From positions 21,785,510-21,849,509 of the forward strand of contig OZ024796.1 in the NCBI GenBank assembly GCA_964017045.1: a stretch of DNA of 64,000 bases, written 5' to 3'. A program made the translations under genes and the position numbers. Below are positions 1-12,900 of the stretch, in pieces (positions within the stretch are counted from its first letter, which is position 1; each line of letters begins with the position of its first letter). The notes beneath the pieces are model-generated. The model did not search any database. It was not told the DNA's origin and worked only from the letters and a program-made list of their open reading frames with translations. The DNA comes from Omphiscola glabra. Lineage: Eukaryota > Mollusca > Gastropoda > Lymnaeidae.

Positions 1-130
1 GAGAGATGGGCTCAGGATTGTGATGCCTGGAGGACTCTTGTAGGCGGCCTATGTCCTGGGAAGGACCACAGACGTCGATGAAGATCGGCTGCTGTTCCTC
101 GATGACGAAGAGGCAAAAAAAGAAGAAGTG
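1..130 (+). mobile_element. 3' end of a non-LTR retrotransposon reading frame (truncated by the window edge)
   Basis: The + strand reads an open stretch containing WAQDCDAWRTLVGGLC, ending in an arginine run and a stop near position 78. This resembles the short C-terminal tail behind the reverse transcriptase of many animal LINEs (a W-x5-W-R-x-L-V pattern). An A-rich, GAA-rich stretch follows. Nothing upstream is visible, so the family cannot be named. The 66-codon frame on the opposite strand is probably a shadow. Confidence 0.4.
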
Positions 131-550
131 AAGTCTGTTGGGGGATCAGAGTAGAATGATAGCAACCTTTCCTATTCCATGGAACTAGAGGGATCTTAGC
201 AGAACCACACAATTTATCAATGGAAATTTGCCAGAGTAACTAATAGGGAGAAAGCACACATTCTTGCTAATCATGAATCTTAATATTCAACATCTGCCAA
301 TTAACTACTTTCTATTTGATGTTCAATATTTCTCCTAGTATTTTGTATGAAATTGGCTTTGATCTGTTGACATAAATATCACTGTAATGAATTGAGGCGC
401 AGTCAGGCCACAGAGTCAACAAATATTTTAAAGCTATGTTTACTTGTTTATGCCAAACATGATTGATTGTTTTATTATGACTCCTGGGTCCTGTAGAAAA
501 TTTTCTTTATATTATTAGCTTAAATTATTTTGGTCTTTCTTTGTGGACAG

Positions 551-3500
551 TATGGTTAGATCTGATGCTTCCAGCTCTGGAAATTCGTCAAGTGGCTCAT
601 TATCCCGTTGAATATTTGGAACAGCTTCTGGGGTAAATTTGTTTTTGAAAAAATATATATGCTAAATCTTGATCACATTCTGCTCATAAATGATTATGGA
701 CCCAAAAACATAATGTAGGCATAATTTTTAAAGTGTAGAAAGAACAAGTATAAATTTATCAAGAAAACTAATATTAATATTCCTTTATTTTTAAATTGTT
801 TAAAAAATTTTTTACTAAGCTTCTTTGATAATGTGTGATCTATACTGGCAACTTACAACTTCATTGGCTAAATATTTTCATTCTGTGGAGTTTAATTAAA
901 TTAATGTTTGATCTCTTATTACATTAACACATTTAGTAGACATTAAATTCATTCATTTCTGTATGTGTATGAAACAATTTTGGTAAATTTCTATTACAGA
1001 TCCCATAAGAATGTCTCTAATGCATATGGCATTGTTACTACTCGGGAATATTTTCAAATATTAGACATTGTGTTCAGTCCCAGTTTCAATCTTGCTGGTG
1101 ATCTTCGCAAGAGGCTGATTGCACTTTATCCTCATATTAAGGTTTGTATCTTTACATTGCCTCATGTTTTGCCATTTGCATGTGTCCAATTATATGGGAA
1201 AATAATAGTTACAGTTTGTTATAGAAAACATTGAATTCCAAAGAAGGTATTTGAAGCATTTTATATTGAGAAATTATTTAGTTCAATCTTGATTTGCTAA
1301 TAGGAGTTGGCCTTTGGCGAAGCACCATCACAAAGTCTGAGATTGTTTTTTCCTTCATACCTGGCAAGATTCAACTCTGCATTGAACCCAGCCCTCAAAT
1401 CTGAGGTAAAGACAGTAAATCTTTGTTTGGTCTGATGACTATTTGAGCTATTCAGTAAAGTTTATAGATTTTTAAACTAAGATAATTTGTAAATGTGAGT
1501 AATGCAAATATTATAGTTGAAAAAATAAAAATGTTTTTATACACCAATGAACTAAATTTATCTCCTCAGGGGTAAATAAATATATGTTTAAAAAGAGATT
1601 GACAATCTGTTGTATCATTTATTATGTTTAATTAGTTCGTCTTGCTTGATTTTCAAAAGTTCCAATAAAAATTACATTTATTTTATATTTCTTAGCTCTT
1701 GGATAGTATGGTAAAATGTCTAACAACTGATAAACAGTCATTCAGTGTCTGGTGCCAGCTCTACACCAAACATCTGACTTCTTCAGGGTGAGTAGAGCTA
1801 TTGTATTACTTTATCACAATGCATTCCATTGTGATTGTAAATAAATTAAGACCCTTCCCTAAAACTTAGCTATTTTATATCTTCAAGATTGCCATAATTT
1901 AACTAGTATCAAATGTTTTAATGAAAATATATGAGTATTAAAAAAAACAATGTACCATATGTTTTGTAAGCCACTGTTAAAAAACTTTTTTTTTTTTATT
2001 TTTATAAAGGCTTTTGCAATAATTTGATTCAAAGTACACCAGAACAAGATATTAGTACAATTATTACACAAATATTTTACAGACATCTTCTTGAGCACAT
2101 CAACCATGAATGGCTTCAACTGGCTCCTTTGTTTGACAAGAAGTTATTGAGAGAAACTGTGAGGTCTTTTTCTGTGACAAATGATGAATTGGAAACCCAA
2201 GGACGTATTAACAAGGATGGTTTGGGACTGTGTCAAGCTGCTACTAAGGTTTAATATTATTGTCATTAATTAGAGAGTTTAAAGCAAACCAATAGTTCTG
2301 TATCATCTGCCAGCTTTCCTGCCCTGCTCTTGATTGAAATAATAAATTAATACCATCAAATAGCAAAAAGCTAGTAAATTTCCCTTCAGTGCATTAACAG
2401 AATATGAACTTTGGCTTGCCATCTTTTCTGTGGTAAGTTTGGACTGTGTACCGTCAAGTTTTTGTTTGTTTGTTGAGTATTAAATAATTATTTTTTTTAT
2501 TGCTGTAACCTTCATGTCATCTGGGCACTGAGAAATATCTTTTTACATCTGTAGGAGCTGACTGGAAAAATGACAAGAATTAGTTTCCCTTGGGGTCTGT
2601 TTATCTTCTTCCTAGTGTCAGTGGTTGCTTCCATTGTGGTCTTTGATATCTGGTCAAGTCCCAATCTTAACTGTGAGTTATAACTTATTGCCTTAATTAT
2701 CTGTTACAAAATTCACCAAGAATCATGCTGTTATATTAAAACTTAGTTAACACCATAAAGTGATTTTCTAATGGTTTATAAATAAACCTGATTATCTTAC
2801 TGATGTTCAAAATGCTAAGTGATGAGAGGCTAAGAAACCTTGCATTATTCATGCCTATGTTGTTTGCATGGAATGATTTCTTTACCTGTAGCCTCAAGAA
2901 CCATGCGCTTCCTTGAACATTATGGAATTCTGACCATTCTTGAACAAGCTTGGGGACGTATTCATACATTTATAACTATTGCTGCTGAGTAAGTCTAATT
3001 TTAACATATGTATTCAAATAGAATTGTATTACTTTTTTTTATTTTTCCGCCTATAGAATTATAGTATTTAACTTCCATATCAAGCATTTCAATAATTAAA
3101 AATAAATTTTGGGACTCAAGACCTAGAAAACATGTCACTTTAATTGTCCATAAACTCATTTGTAAATAAGTCTTGCTGCATTTGCTATCACTAACCCATC
3201 ACAACTTCTGTATATCTATTTCATTTTTTTCGAAGACTATAGAAATGGTTTTTAAAATTAAATAATACATGTTTTTAATGTTACAGTTGGCTTAAGATAA
3301 ACTGCCCAGTGTACTATGCTTATGTGCGTGACACTGTCGGTCCAATCTTGGCCTACATCTGGATTGCAATTAAAGACTTGCTTGTGGCAGCTGAGGTGAC
3401 AACAAGACCTCATAGGGCTTGGGTTGCCGACAAGTCTGTCAGTTTTTACCACTGGGTATGTACTTGAATAACTTGTTTATTTCTATTTGTTACATGTAGA

Positions 3501-4415
3501 TTTAAATAGTAAAGTTACAAGTTGTATGTCCCATTGTTGAAAATCATAAGCTGTAATAGATTTCTGTACTGTGCTATAAAGTTATATCATTGGTTGATTA
3601 CTAAACCTTCTGACCCTCAGAGCCCTTTTTAGAATCGATTTCAATGAGGGTGCCTCTTATATCTTCCCTTTGTCTTAAAAGTTAATGGTATCTAGGAATA
3701 GTGTTTACTGGGGTAAGGAATGGCCTGGAAGCCCCTGAGAAGTGCACGCTTAAGGCATAGTGAGAATCGGTGCCATCAGGAATACTAAGGTAACATCTTT
3801 TATACTAAAAGACCCACATTTTTAACTTCTTCCTTATTACACAAATTTCCCAGGTTTATGAGTTATCCCCAGAAACCTGGACATGGTGTTACGATGTTTC
3901 CATAGTGACATGGGATGTAATAAAAGATTATACTTTATGGATCTGGAAACATTCAGTGCATCTGGCACAAGCATTTTGGCATTGGACTACAGAACATCTT
4001 TTAGTGTAAGTATTGCTCATTGTACTATACTGGATGTGCACAAATGGGAAGTTGGTAAATTTATTTTCTTTCCACATTAAAAAGATTTTGATTTCTTATT
4101 TAGCTCATAGCTATTTCTTTGGATGGTCAGTAACCTTTTCTGACTAGTCAGATAAGAATTACTTTTTTTTTAAATTGTCAGTAGGGGCTTATTCATTAGG
4201 CTCAACTAGTTAAAAATAAATCAGAGAAAAACTCGGCTTTTTATTTTTTTAAAATCATACTTAATGTAACTTTAATAAATTACCACTTCCACAGTGGTAC
4301 TCTTTCGAAGGATTCCCTCAAAGCAACAGCTAATTGGAGCATTTCACAGGTACAAACATCTTTTGAAGTTTTTTGGGCGTGGTGCAATGCAAATGTTTTC
4401 ACTTTCGTAAAATGA
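551..4415 (+). CDS. TMEM214: TMEM214 (transmembrane protein 214), C-terminal ten coding exons; 5' part outside window
   Basis: Exons (join): 551-632, 1000-1141, 1304-1405, 1696-1787, 2035-2248, 2555-2672, 2892-2988, 3287-3455, 3854-4005, 4295-4415. They join in frame to 428 residues plus a TGA stop (human TMEM214 is about 690 residues), with GT-AG ends throughout. Family landmarks are WLDLMLPALEIRQVAHYPVE at the start and QSFSVWCQLYTKHL in exon 4. A strong membrane segment lies in the 2555-2672 exon (FPWGLFIFFLVSVVASIVVF), with a second weaker hydrophobic stretch in the 3287-3455 exon. The family is known as an ER membrane protein linked to ER-stress apoptosis signalling in mammals. The acceptor at 2035 was chosen because it alone keeps frame; the better-looking pyrimidine-rich acceptor at 2010 would shift frame into a stop. 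The gene converges on TATDN1. Confidence 0.9.
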
Positions 4416-6976
4416 TTGAAAACTAGACATTGATAAACCACATTTCCTGTAAATGTTGAATTTGTTGTCATTAAAAACTTCATGTAATGTAACTTATATC
4501 TTTTAAATTATGAAAATTTTACAATAAGGACATGGCTATTGCTCAGACTTGGGTATAAGACACTGTTGCTTAAGTGCAAGAAATTCTTTATTTTAAAAAG
4601 AAATAACACCATGTCCGTGTACACACTTGCTGTGTAATGATACTCTTCTTATTATATTTTAAAAAGTTGTTTTTTTGTGTGGTCATTTTATGCCTCATAA
4701 TCTTGGACCTCATTTAAAATTAAAAACAATGTACTTGTAACAATAGTTGTCAAACTGTTGATTCTGCAAAGATTTTTAACTTAACCATACCAAAAAGACC
4801 AAAGTTTGACATAAGACATTCACTTATATTAGTTAACACTGCATTAAGTTAGAACATAATGCTCCTAAATGTGTTAATTTATTTTTGTCAGCATTTTTCA
4901 GAGCAGTTATTTCTTTGCTATAAAAGAATCCATATTATTGGTATTTTTATTAGTGTTTTATTCACTGTTTGTACTATCAAAATGAATTATATCACTAATA
5001 ATTTAAAACATTTGAGAAACACTGCATTGGTGCATTTATCACTGTTTGGAAATCATGTAGTAATTGAATGAAGTTAGGAGAGATATTAAAATACTTGATT
5101 TTTTTTTTCTCAAAATGCTAATACTAATTGTATTCACTGATTTTTATCATGTATTCAATAACTTAATGATTAAATATCATTTTTAACATTTAAAAATGCT
5201 GGTCAAGGTCAACATATGTACAAATTTGTAATTTCTATCAGTAGAATAATCATATTTAAAAAAAGAAATGGGTTTTAAGGTAAGGTAACATAAGTAGAGA
5301 CTATAAATACCATAGTTTATTTAAGATGAGCACTTCAGTTCATATTTATAATTTAAAAATTTTATGTTAAAAAATTCAGGTCTCAACACAGACTCATAAG
5401 TAAGACATTTTATTAATTTAATCTTTAGTTTTTGAAAAATCAATTTAAATATGGTAATTTTTTAATTTAGTCTCTTGTAATTTATATTCAAAAGGCAAGA
5501 CCCATAGCTCACAACCTATTTCCAGTTATTGGAATTTACATACCCAATTTCATAAGGTTTTTTTTTAGCACTTAACTTATGAAAAAAAGAAAAGACTTTC
5601 CCTGACATTTGGAAAAAAGAAAAGAAATTTCTCTGTCCTCTGAAGTAAACAAATAACCCAAGCTTATCTTTATTGTTACTAAATTTAATCAAACATATTA
5701 ACTGGGGTAGGTTAGCATCAATAGTGTACAACTCTGAGGTAATTTAAATAACCAAAGCAATTTATTCCATTCCCTACTCAGTTTTGATGTTTATTGTTAT
5801 AAAATGCTATTATTCCTAGTCACTCTTTTAAGGTAAACAGTTTTGTTTAAACCACACCTAGAACCACACTTTAAGTCAGGGGTGGCCAGGGCAAAAAGTT
5901 TCACGGGCCACATTGATAGCAAGTAAACCGTTTGTTGGCTGCTTGTTATTACACCTTAAATGTTAAAAATATCACCCACTAATGCTGTGTATAAAATTAT
6001 TTATTCTTATGCACATAATGAAATAAACAACAAAACAGAATAAAAGTTAAAACTCAATAAGTTAATGTGATGTCATTGCAACTTTTCATCTTTTGAATTC
6101 TTTGTCAATTGAATGAAGAATGAATAAGTTGATTTGTGATAATAAAAAAGGCCTCAATTTTTGACGAGGCAGGCGACAGGTTGGGCACCCCTGCATTATC
6201 ATTTCTTCTAAAAAAATCACCTGTAATGTTCAATTTGTGATAAATATGCTTATTTTGTTATTAATCAATCGGGCTGGGTTAATTCTTTATGTACAAATAT
6301 GTAATCCCTTCTGAACTAGGTAAAAGAAATTAAAAGCTGCAATGTCTCTCCTTTTTTGTGATAATATTAATCAGTCATTTAAAATAATGCTTTTTGGGGA
6401 TGGGGTATCACTGTCATTACTATAGCATAAAGACTCCAAAGCTAAACTATAAATTATGAAGAACTTTTTGTCAAGCTTATTAAAAATACAAGTTTGACCA
6501 AAACTTCTTTCAATAGATTTGTAACTAGATCTGTTCGTTTGTCAAACTTTACAAATGTGTCATTTATATACTCCTCAGTTTATGATCTTATGTTATTATT
6601 GTGATGGTAGAAATGTTTCCATAGGACCAACATATTTTGACAGCATACATACAAATGTCATGTTCCTCTCTATAATAAAACATTGAATTCCAAACATTTT
6701 TGTATTTTGTTATTTAATAGTTCTTCAATTATATTATTCAAATATTTTAACACCTGTAAACGATTACAACTTTTGAAAATGAATTGTCCTATACTATAAA
6801 TATTTTTTGACTGAAAAATGTGATAACTTTCATAATGTTCTATCTACATTAACACTAAAGTCTTCCCACCAAATGAAAAATACATTAAGCTTCACAAACA
6901 TTTGCTAATTTGCTAATATATAATAACTTATAAGATCTTGATTTTCTATCAGAATCTCTGTGACACAACTCAAACA
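4416..6976. other. Intergenic region between the convergent genes TMEM214 and TATDN1
   Basis: AT-rich sequence that must contain the 3' ends of both genes. I see no further exon. The only structured insert is the hAT-like element at 5877-6193. Short open frames here (for example 4859-5071 and 5516-5731) have no recognisable motif and look accidental. Confidence 0.6.
5877..6193. mobile_element. Non-autonomous hAT-like MITE, about 317 bp
   Basis: The left end CAGGGGTGGCCAGGGC and the right end GGTTGGGCACCCCTG are imperfect inverted repeats (the right end reverse-complements to CAGGGGTGCCCAACC). The internal 'cgggccacattga' stretch near the left end is typical of this class of animal hAT derivative. 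There is no coding capacity. I could not see a matching 8-bp target duplication, so the boundaries are from the terminal repeats only. Confidence 0.6.
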
Positions 6977-9900
6977 TCAGGATGCTTTTTGCTTACCCCC
7001 ATTAAAAAATAGTGTTAATGTATTATTGTATAAAATCTCTGACAGCTCCTGCTTGTTTTCATTACGTGCACTGCTCATCACCTCTAGAACTTGTCTGTAG
7101 GATTAATTGATGCACATAATCAAACACAAAAAAACAAAAGAATTCATGAATAGTAAATATCCGGTATTTATGTTATTCAACAGTTGGCAAGTGGTATTAA
7201 AGAAATAAAAAATTTTCACTGCTCAAGCGAATATTATTTTTTAAATAACTCAATTTTATAATAATCACATGAACAAATAAGGAATATTAAAAACTTACAC
7301 AAGTGTGCACGGTTCATTTCTTGTTTTCACACAGAATTTAGGATCATATTTCTCTTTCTTTTTGGATTCAAAATGAGTGGTTATAAACTTATATCCAGCA
7401 TGGGTTGACCTTATTTCACAGTATGGACAATCTGAAAAAATAATTGTAGAATTTTATGGCAAGAAATAAAGCAAATCTCAATGTCTAACTTACACAGATA
7501 TAGTTTCCAAAAAGACCCTAATAATGTTTACCATACATGAAAGGTAGCACAACACTGTGATAGATTACATTTGAAGACATTACATATTAGCCCATAACCT
7601 CAGACCAAAGTCAAATTGATTTGCATTCTTCCACACTAAAATCTTTTCATTTCAGTTACTAAGATTTCTAAGAAAATCCTTCATCCTGTTTATACTCTAT
7701 TTTGTCATTTCCCTATCTACTTAGCTACTTGAAATGAAATACTTACACAAAGTAAAATCCATTGCAGTTAAAATACTTACCTATTGTACTACTATTCATT
7801 TATTCTATCTATGCTATAAATAACTGCACACAAAAAATTCTAAATATGTTTCAAAATATTTTTTTATTAATAGGAAATGGAAGCAAAAACATGAAGTAAA
7901 ATGGCTTTATTACAATAACCAAATATTATTATACTAGATATAGCCCGCCAAACAATGGCGACAGCAATGCCTGAACTTCCCATCTACTAAAGTTATACTT
8001 GACAAAACATGAACTCAAGTAACACACATTTAAAAATCCCAATTTTCGCTACACCCCTTCCCCCATGATACGTCACTACACACTTTTTATTTCCCAGCCC
8101 ATGAACTATACTAATATAATCTAAAAATTCCAACCACTTTTAAACCAAATATTTTTTACACCAGTCTTAAATTGAGACGATTTCATTTTCCGAAAAGAAA
8201 ATATTACATATAAAATATTTATATTATTTAGCGTAGTTATCTCGAATTATATTTTACGAGCTATTGAACTCATTATTAAACCATACTTTCTTTCAAATTT
8301 ATAGAATTATTTGTAATATACTCTCAATACCAAATACGGTTATTAGGAAGCAGCCGCCAAAAATGGAAGTAGTCCAGGAGTCATACCAGAAGCGTAATAT
8401 ATATGATTATAATTGCAGATTATTTTTGAAAACAAAAGTCACTTTTCTTATCCTAACATTCTATAATAGTTTAAAATAAACTTTTTGTCACAGATTACCT
8501 GTTTCTATCATGAGCCTGTCACTAGGTATTGAACACATGACATCAATATTATCTTGAGTCTTCAGTGAACTGAAACAAAGAATATTATGTAACATTTCAG
8601 TTAAAAAATTAAATAACATTAAAAGCAGATTTATTCAGAAAAAGTAATTTTGGGGTGTGGGTGTCCAGAACTACAGTTCCCCCCACCCCTTCTTGTAGTT
8701 TTTAGAAACTATTAATATCTAGAAGGCATTCATTTTTTAAAAAAAAATTTATTTACCTTATACTTATATGTAACTTTCTTCTCTTGCTGATGAACATTTT
8801 GTTAAGACAAAAGAATTTCAGAAAGTCAAAAATAACTAAATTTACTCACCACCCATTTATCCCAATATAGAAACCTAAGTCTAAAATTGATGCAGCTTCA
8901 TCTTTGGTACCCGTAAAAGAATGTACCTGATACAGAAAAATTTAGTTTAAAAGTAATTAATAAATTACATAATTTGCTCCTGTTAACGTGATTTTTCTTT
9001 TTTCAATATATTTCAAAATAACATAATTATTGTGCCACCTAAATCAAAATTTAAAAAATTGTGTTTCCTATAGATGTTGACATGAATTCATTTCAATTTT
9101 TCAATAGCCTATTTGGATGGATGAGAAAAAAAAAATTCTTACCACTCCACCTGGTATGCTGTCCCTATGTTTTGAGAGGATGGACAAAAACTCTGGGTGG
9201 GCTGCTCGACAGTGGAAAAAAACAGGCAACTTTGTGGCTGTTATTAAATTCATCTGCTTTTCAAAATACCTGTTGGAGAAATGGAAACAATTTAACAAAT
9301 TGGAAAATAAAAGCAGATTGGATCTGCTGTTCCATCATAATTCTGGCCTTTCCCCCGAGAGCACACAAGTAAGCAGTCTAGATAGACTGACTGAGGCTAA
9401 ATGTGTCCATAAACACACACTAACAAAACTTCATGGATTGTTCAGTACTGCAACATGAGTTTAGCTGCAATCAAGCTTGTCTGAAGCTATCTATTTGAAG
9501 CTATAGGTGTTGTATTGATAAGTGGTTATAGGCTTCTTAATCCTATCAGTGAGATAAATAATAATAAATTGCGAGTTAATGTATGTGTTAATGCTGGCAG
9601 CATATAAGTGTGGATACCTACTTCATTTGTGCTTCTTTGGGAGCAAAGTTTAGTCTATCAAAGTCTGAAAGAAAGAAAATTAGAATCTAAAATATATGAG
9701 TTTGTTTTAAAAAAACTAAATAGGGAAATTATCACTCACAATAATTCAATACACAACAAATTTCATTCACATTTCAGGAATGTAAAAGAAATGGGCAAAT
9801 AACCAGACAGTATAGTTAAAGATGAATGGTCAAAGTTTTAGTTCAAAGAGAAAGTAGTCCTTTTACTTCCAAACTAAAACTGCAGGTTTCATCACAATAT

Positions 9901-12900
9901 CATTTTCATTAAAGTTCATAAAGTTTTCATTAAATCACCAAGGCTTTACCTAGTCCCATCTCTCCAACAGCTACTACTTTATCCTTGTTGTTATTTGCCA
10001 AGTTAATAAGTTCTTGTAAGTAACCATCAGGATCCTGGCCATCGTTTTCAAATTCAAGAGATCTTGTAGGATGACATCCAACAGTGCAGAAAAGACTGTC
10101 TGTAAATAAGTATTAAATTCAGTGACAAAATGTAAATCACATCTTTGTTATGAGCCATTGTAATGTAGATGACGCGTTTACGTCATCTTTTCCGGTGCAC
10201 GAACTTTAGCTGACCCCAATTTGGGCAGCGCATTTTTGGGTATGGATAATTAAAATAGTCTCCCTTGACCTTGTTGACAACTAAATAAAATCTATGGTCT
10301 GTATTATTAGAATTATGTAGACAAATCTAGACTAATCAAGAAAGGAATAAAATGATTAAGCCAGTTCTAGAAATATCTCTGAAACAGGCTATATATATAT
10401 TATATAAATATATATATATATACACGCCTAGAGAGATTGAGCGACAGGAAGAGAGAGATATATATCTATCACTATTACGGCAGAAATATTTGCTCTCTCA
10501 TTACGATTACAGCAGAAATATGTGCTATCTCATAACGAGACGAAGATTTGTATATTTATACTTATTCTGTGTCTGTGTGTACACCCTTTTTAACATTGTA
10601 CCTTTTACAACATTGTGCCGGTACAAGCCATCATTATACTGCAAGTCTATATCTTTAATTTTACTTCTTTTTGATTTTGTAATTTATTATTAACTTAATA
10701 AAATTATTAATTGCAATTAGTCCAATTTTGGGTATCGTTTCTTTATTATTGATTATAATTTATATTATCGTCTTTTGTTGTGTGCTGTTTTTCAACGAGC
10801 CATATACTTAAATTATAAATTCTCTATATTGATAACAGTACGTAACAGCTGTTCACCAATTTAATTTTATACCTAGCAATTTAGCTTCTTTTATACAAAT
10901 CTGAAACTATTAACAGTTGTGGGCCTTACAAGCTAATACTTAATATATTTTTTTAAAGTATATAATTGAATACCATAATTCAATTTTGTCTAGCCTAGAT
11001 GGCTGACTAAAAATCCAACACAAAGTTGGCTGACCTCTTCTAAATATGGGGGTTGAGGTTTATTTTCACTCAGGGTAAAACCTCTCCCTTATGAAAAGCC
11101 ACCTTAATAGAGTCCATTTCACCCATTTTGTTCTCAAACAGTATATTCTTGTTAAGGAGCAAAGTTTATTCTCTTGTTTATTTTAACTTTTATTTTGTAT
11201 CTGAAGCAGGCTTTTCTGTTGTGTGATTTTGTTTATCAAGTTTTCACTAATGTGTGTTTCTCATTTACATTCTATCCAGCAATTTACCCATAAATGAGGA
11301 CAAGAAGGGACAAAGTTGAACCGACTAACACTTGGTATAAGAAGTTACCATTGCAAATGTGTTTATAAATTATCCATTTCTTCTTACCATCCAGTTTTGT
11401 CAGATTTAAAGCAGTTTGCGAATCTTTTAAAGACCCTCCAGTGATAATAATCTGTGAAGAAAAAAAATTTTAACGAAATACCAGTAATTATTATCATATT
11501 TATTGAAAATGTAGCTATTTTTTTTAAATTTATTTCAATTTAAATATTGAACAGATTTTTTAAAAATAATTGTAGATATATAAAAATTCCCAAAAAAGGA
11601 ACGTTTTTAGGTAAGGTATACATTTAAATATAATATATTTGTACTGTTTGAAATTTCATATGAGTGGTGCACTTAATAATATTTTAACTGGCAAATAAAA
11701 TCTACATTTACTGACAATAACTAGATATCATGAAGGCAAACATAATATTTTATTATGACTATTATGACAAGGTAATAAGGATATTTCTATTTTATCTATT
11801 CTATTCCTAAACATAGAATATTTCCTCACCTTTTGTACTCCATGTTCTTTAGCTCTGTTAACAACATGAATGAGGTCATCTGAAATTTTATAACAAAACC
11901 TGAAGAGGGCTGTTGGCTTCTGACAAGCATACACAGATACTCAAAGAAATAAGTCAAATTTTCATCTTTTATTATTTGTAAACATTAAAATTTTCAGAAT
12001 GACTGCTTATTTTGATTTCTTGTTTGTTAATGAATTCAATGTGAAGGAACATGAATATGCTTTATCTAGATGTATACTTATTAATCCCATTTTTTTTAGA
12101 CCCTTTTCAATCTTTTGCCACTGTAGGCATGGAACTTTTTGTAAATTATGGTGTTGAAAAATATCATAAACATTAATGTGATGAAAAATAAAATTTAGTA
12201 GCAACATCAGATCCTACCAGTCCTTTCTTTTTTCTTATTGATTTCAACTAGCAAAGAAACTACTCAGAAATATATAATACCTTCATGAACTTTCTTGCCA
12301 TGGTAACTACCGTGATAAACTGCATCTGAAAATAAAAATAAATAAAGTTGCATTTTCTATGTGTTATTAGAAAATTAAAAATTATAATTTTATGCTATGG
12401 AAGCTTTTCTAACTAATGATGTAAAACATTCATTACCAGTATTGTAAATGATTTTAATAAATAATTTTAAACGTTATTACTTTATTAGTGACATGAGTTT
12501 GGCTTTTTTAAATTTAAACTAATAAACTATATCTTTTCAGGCAACCAGACTTTCTTGGGGTTTGATATTTGAGAGAATCCCAATAATAAATATTTGATGC
12601 CCATCAGAAAAACTATGCCAGACATTTCATGAAAAATTATATACTGAATCTATCACACTAAAATAACTGTACTTAATAAATTATAAGCAACTAATGACTA
12701 GATTAATATTATTACCAGATAAATTGGCTCCAATGTCTATTTCATATCATAGTCATCAAGTGAATTTTAGATCATGGCAAGAGAAAAAAAGAAAAATGCT
12801 TAAAATACATACATAATATAATAAAATAACAAAATTTAGACCTGAGGCTTCTGGACATTCAAAATTTTCCCTCCCCTCACTGGTGTGACCAAGGGGGTGT

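Noticed and set aside
9061..9458. Plus-strand frames of 103 and 113 codons
   Set aside because: They are antisense to TATDN1 exon 9143-9269, whose minus-strand translation is the conserved one.
10155..10181. GATGACG...CGTCATC inverted repeat as a CRE-type regulatory element
   Set aside because: It lies inside a TATDN1 intron far from any start, is short, and has no supporting context.
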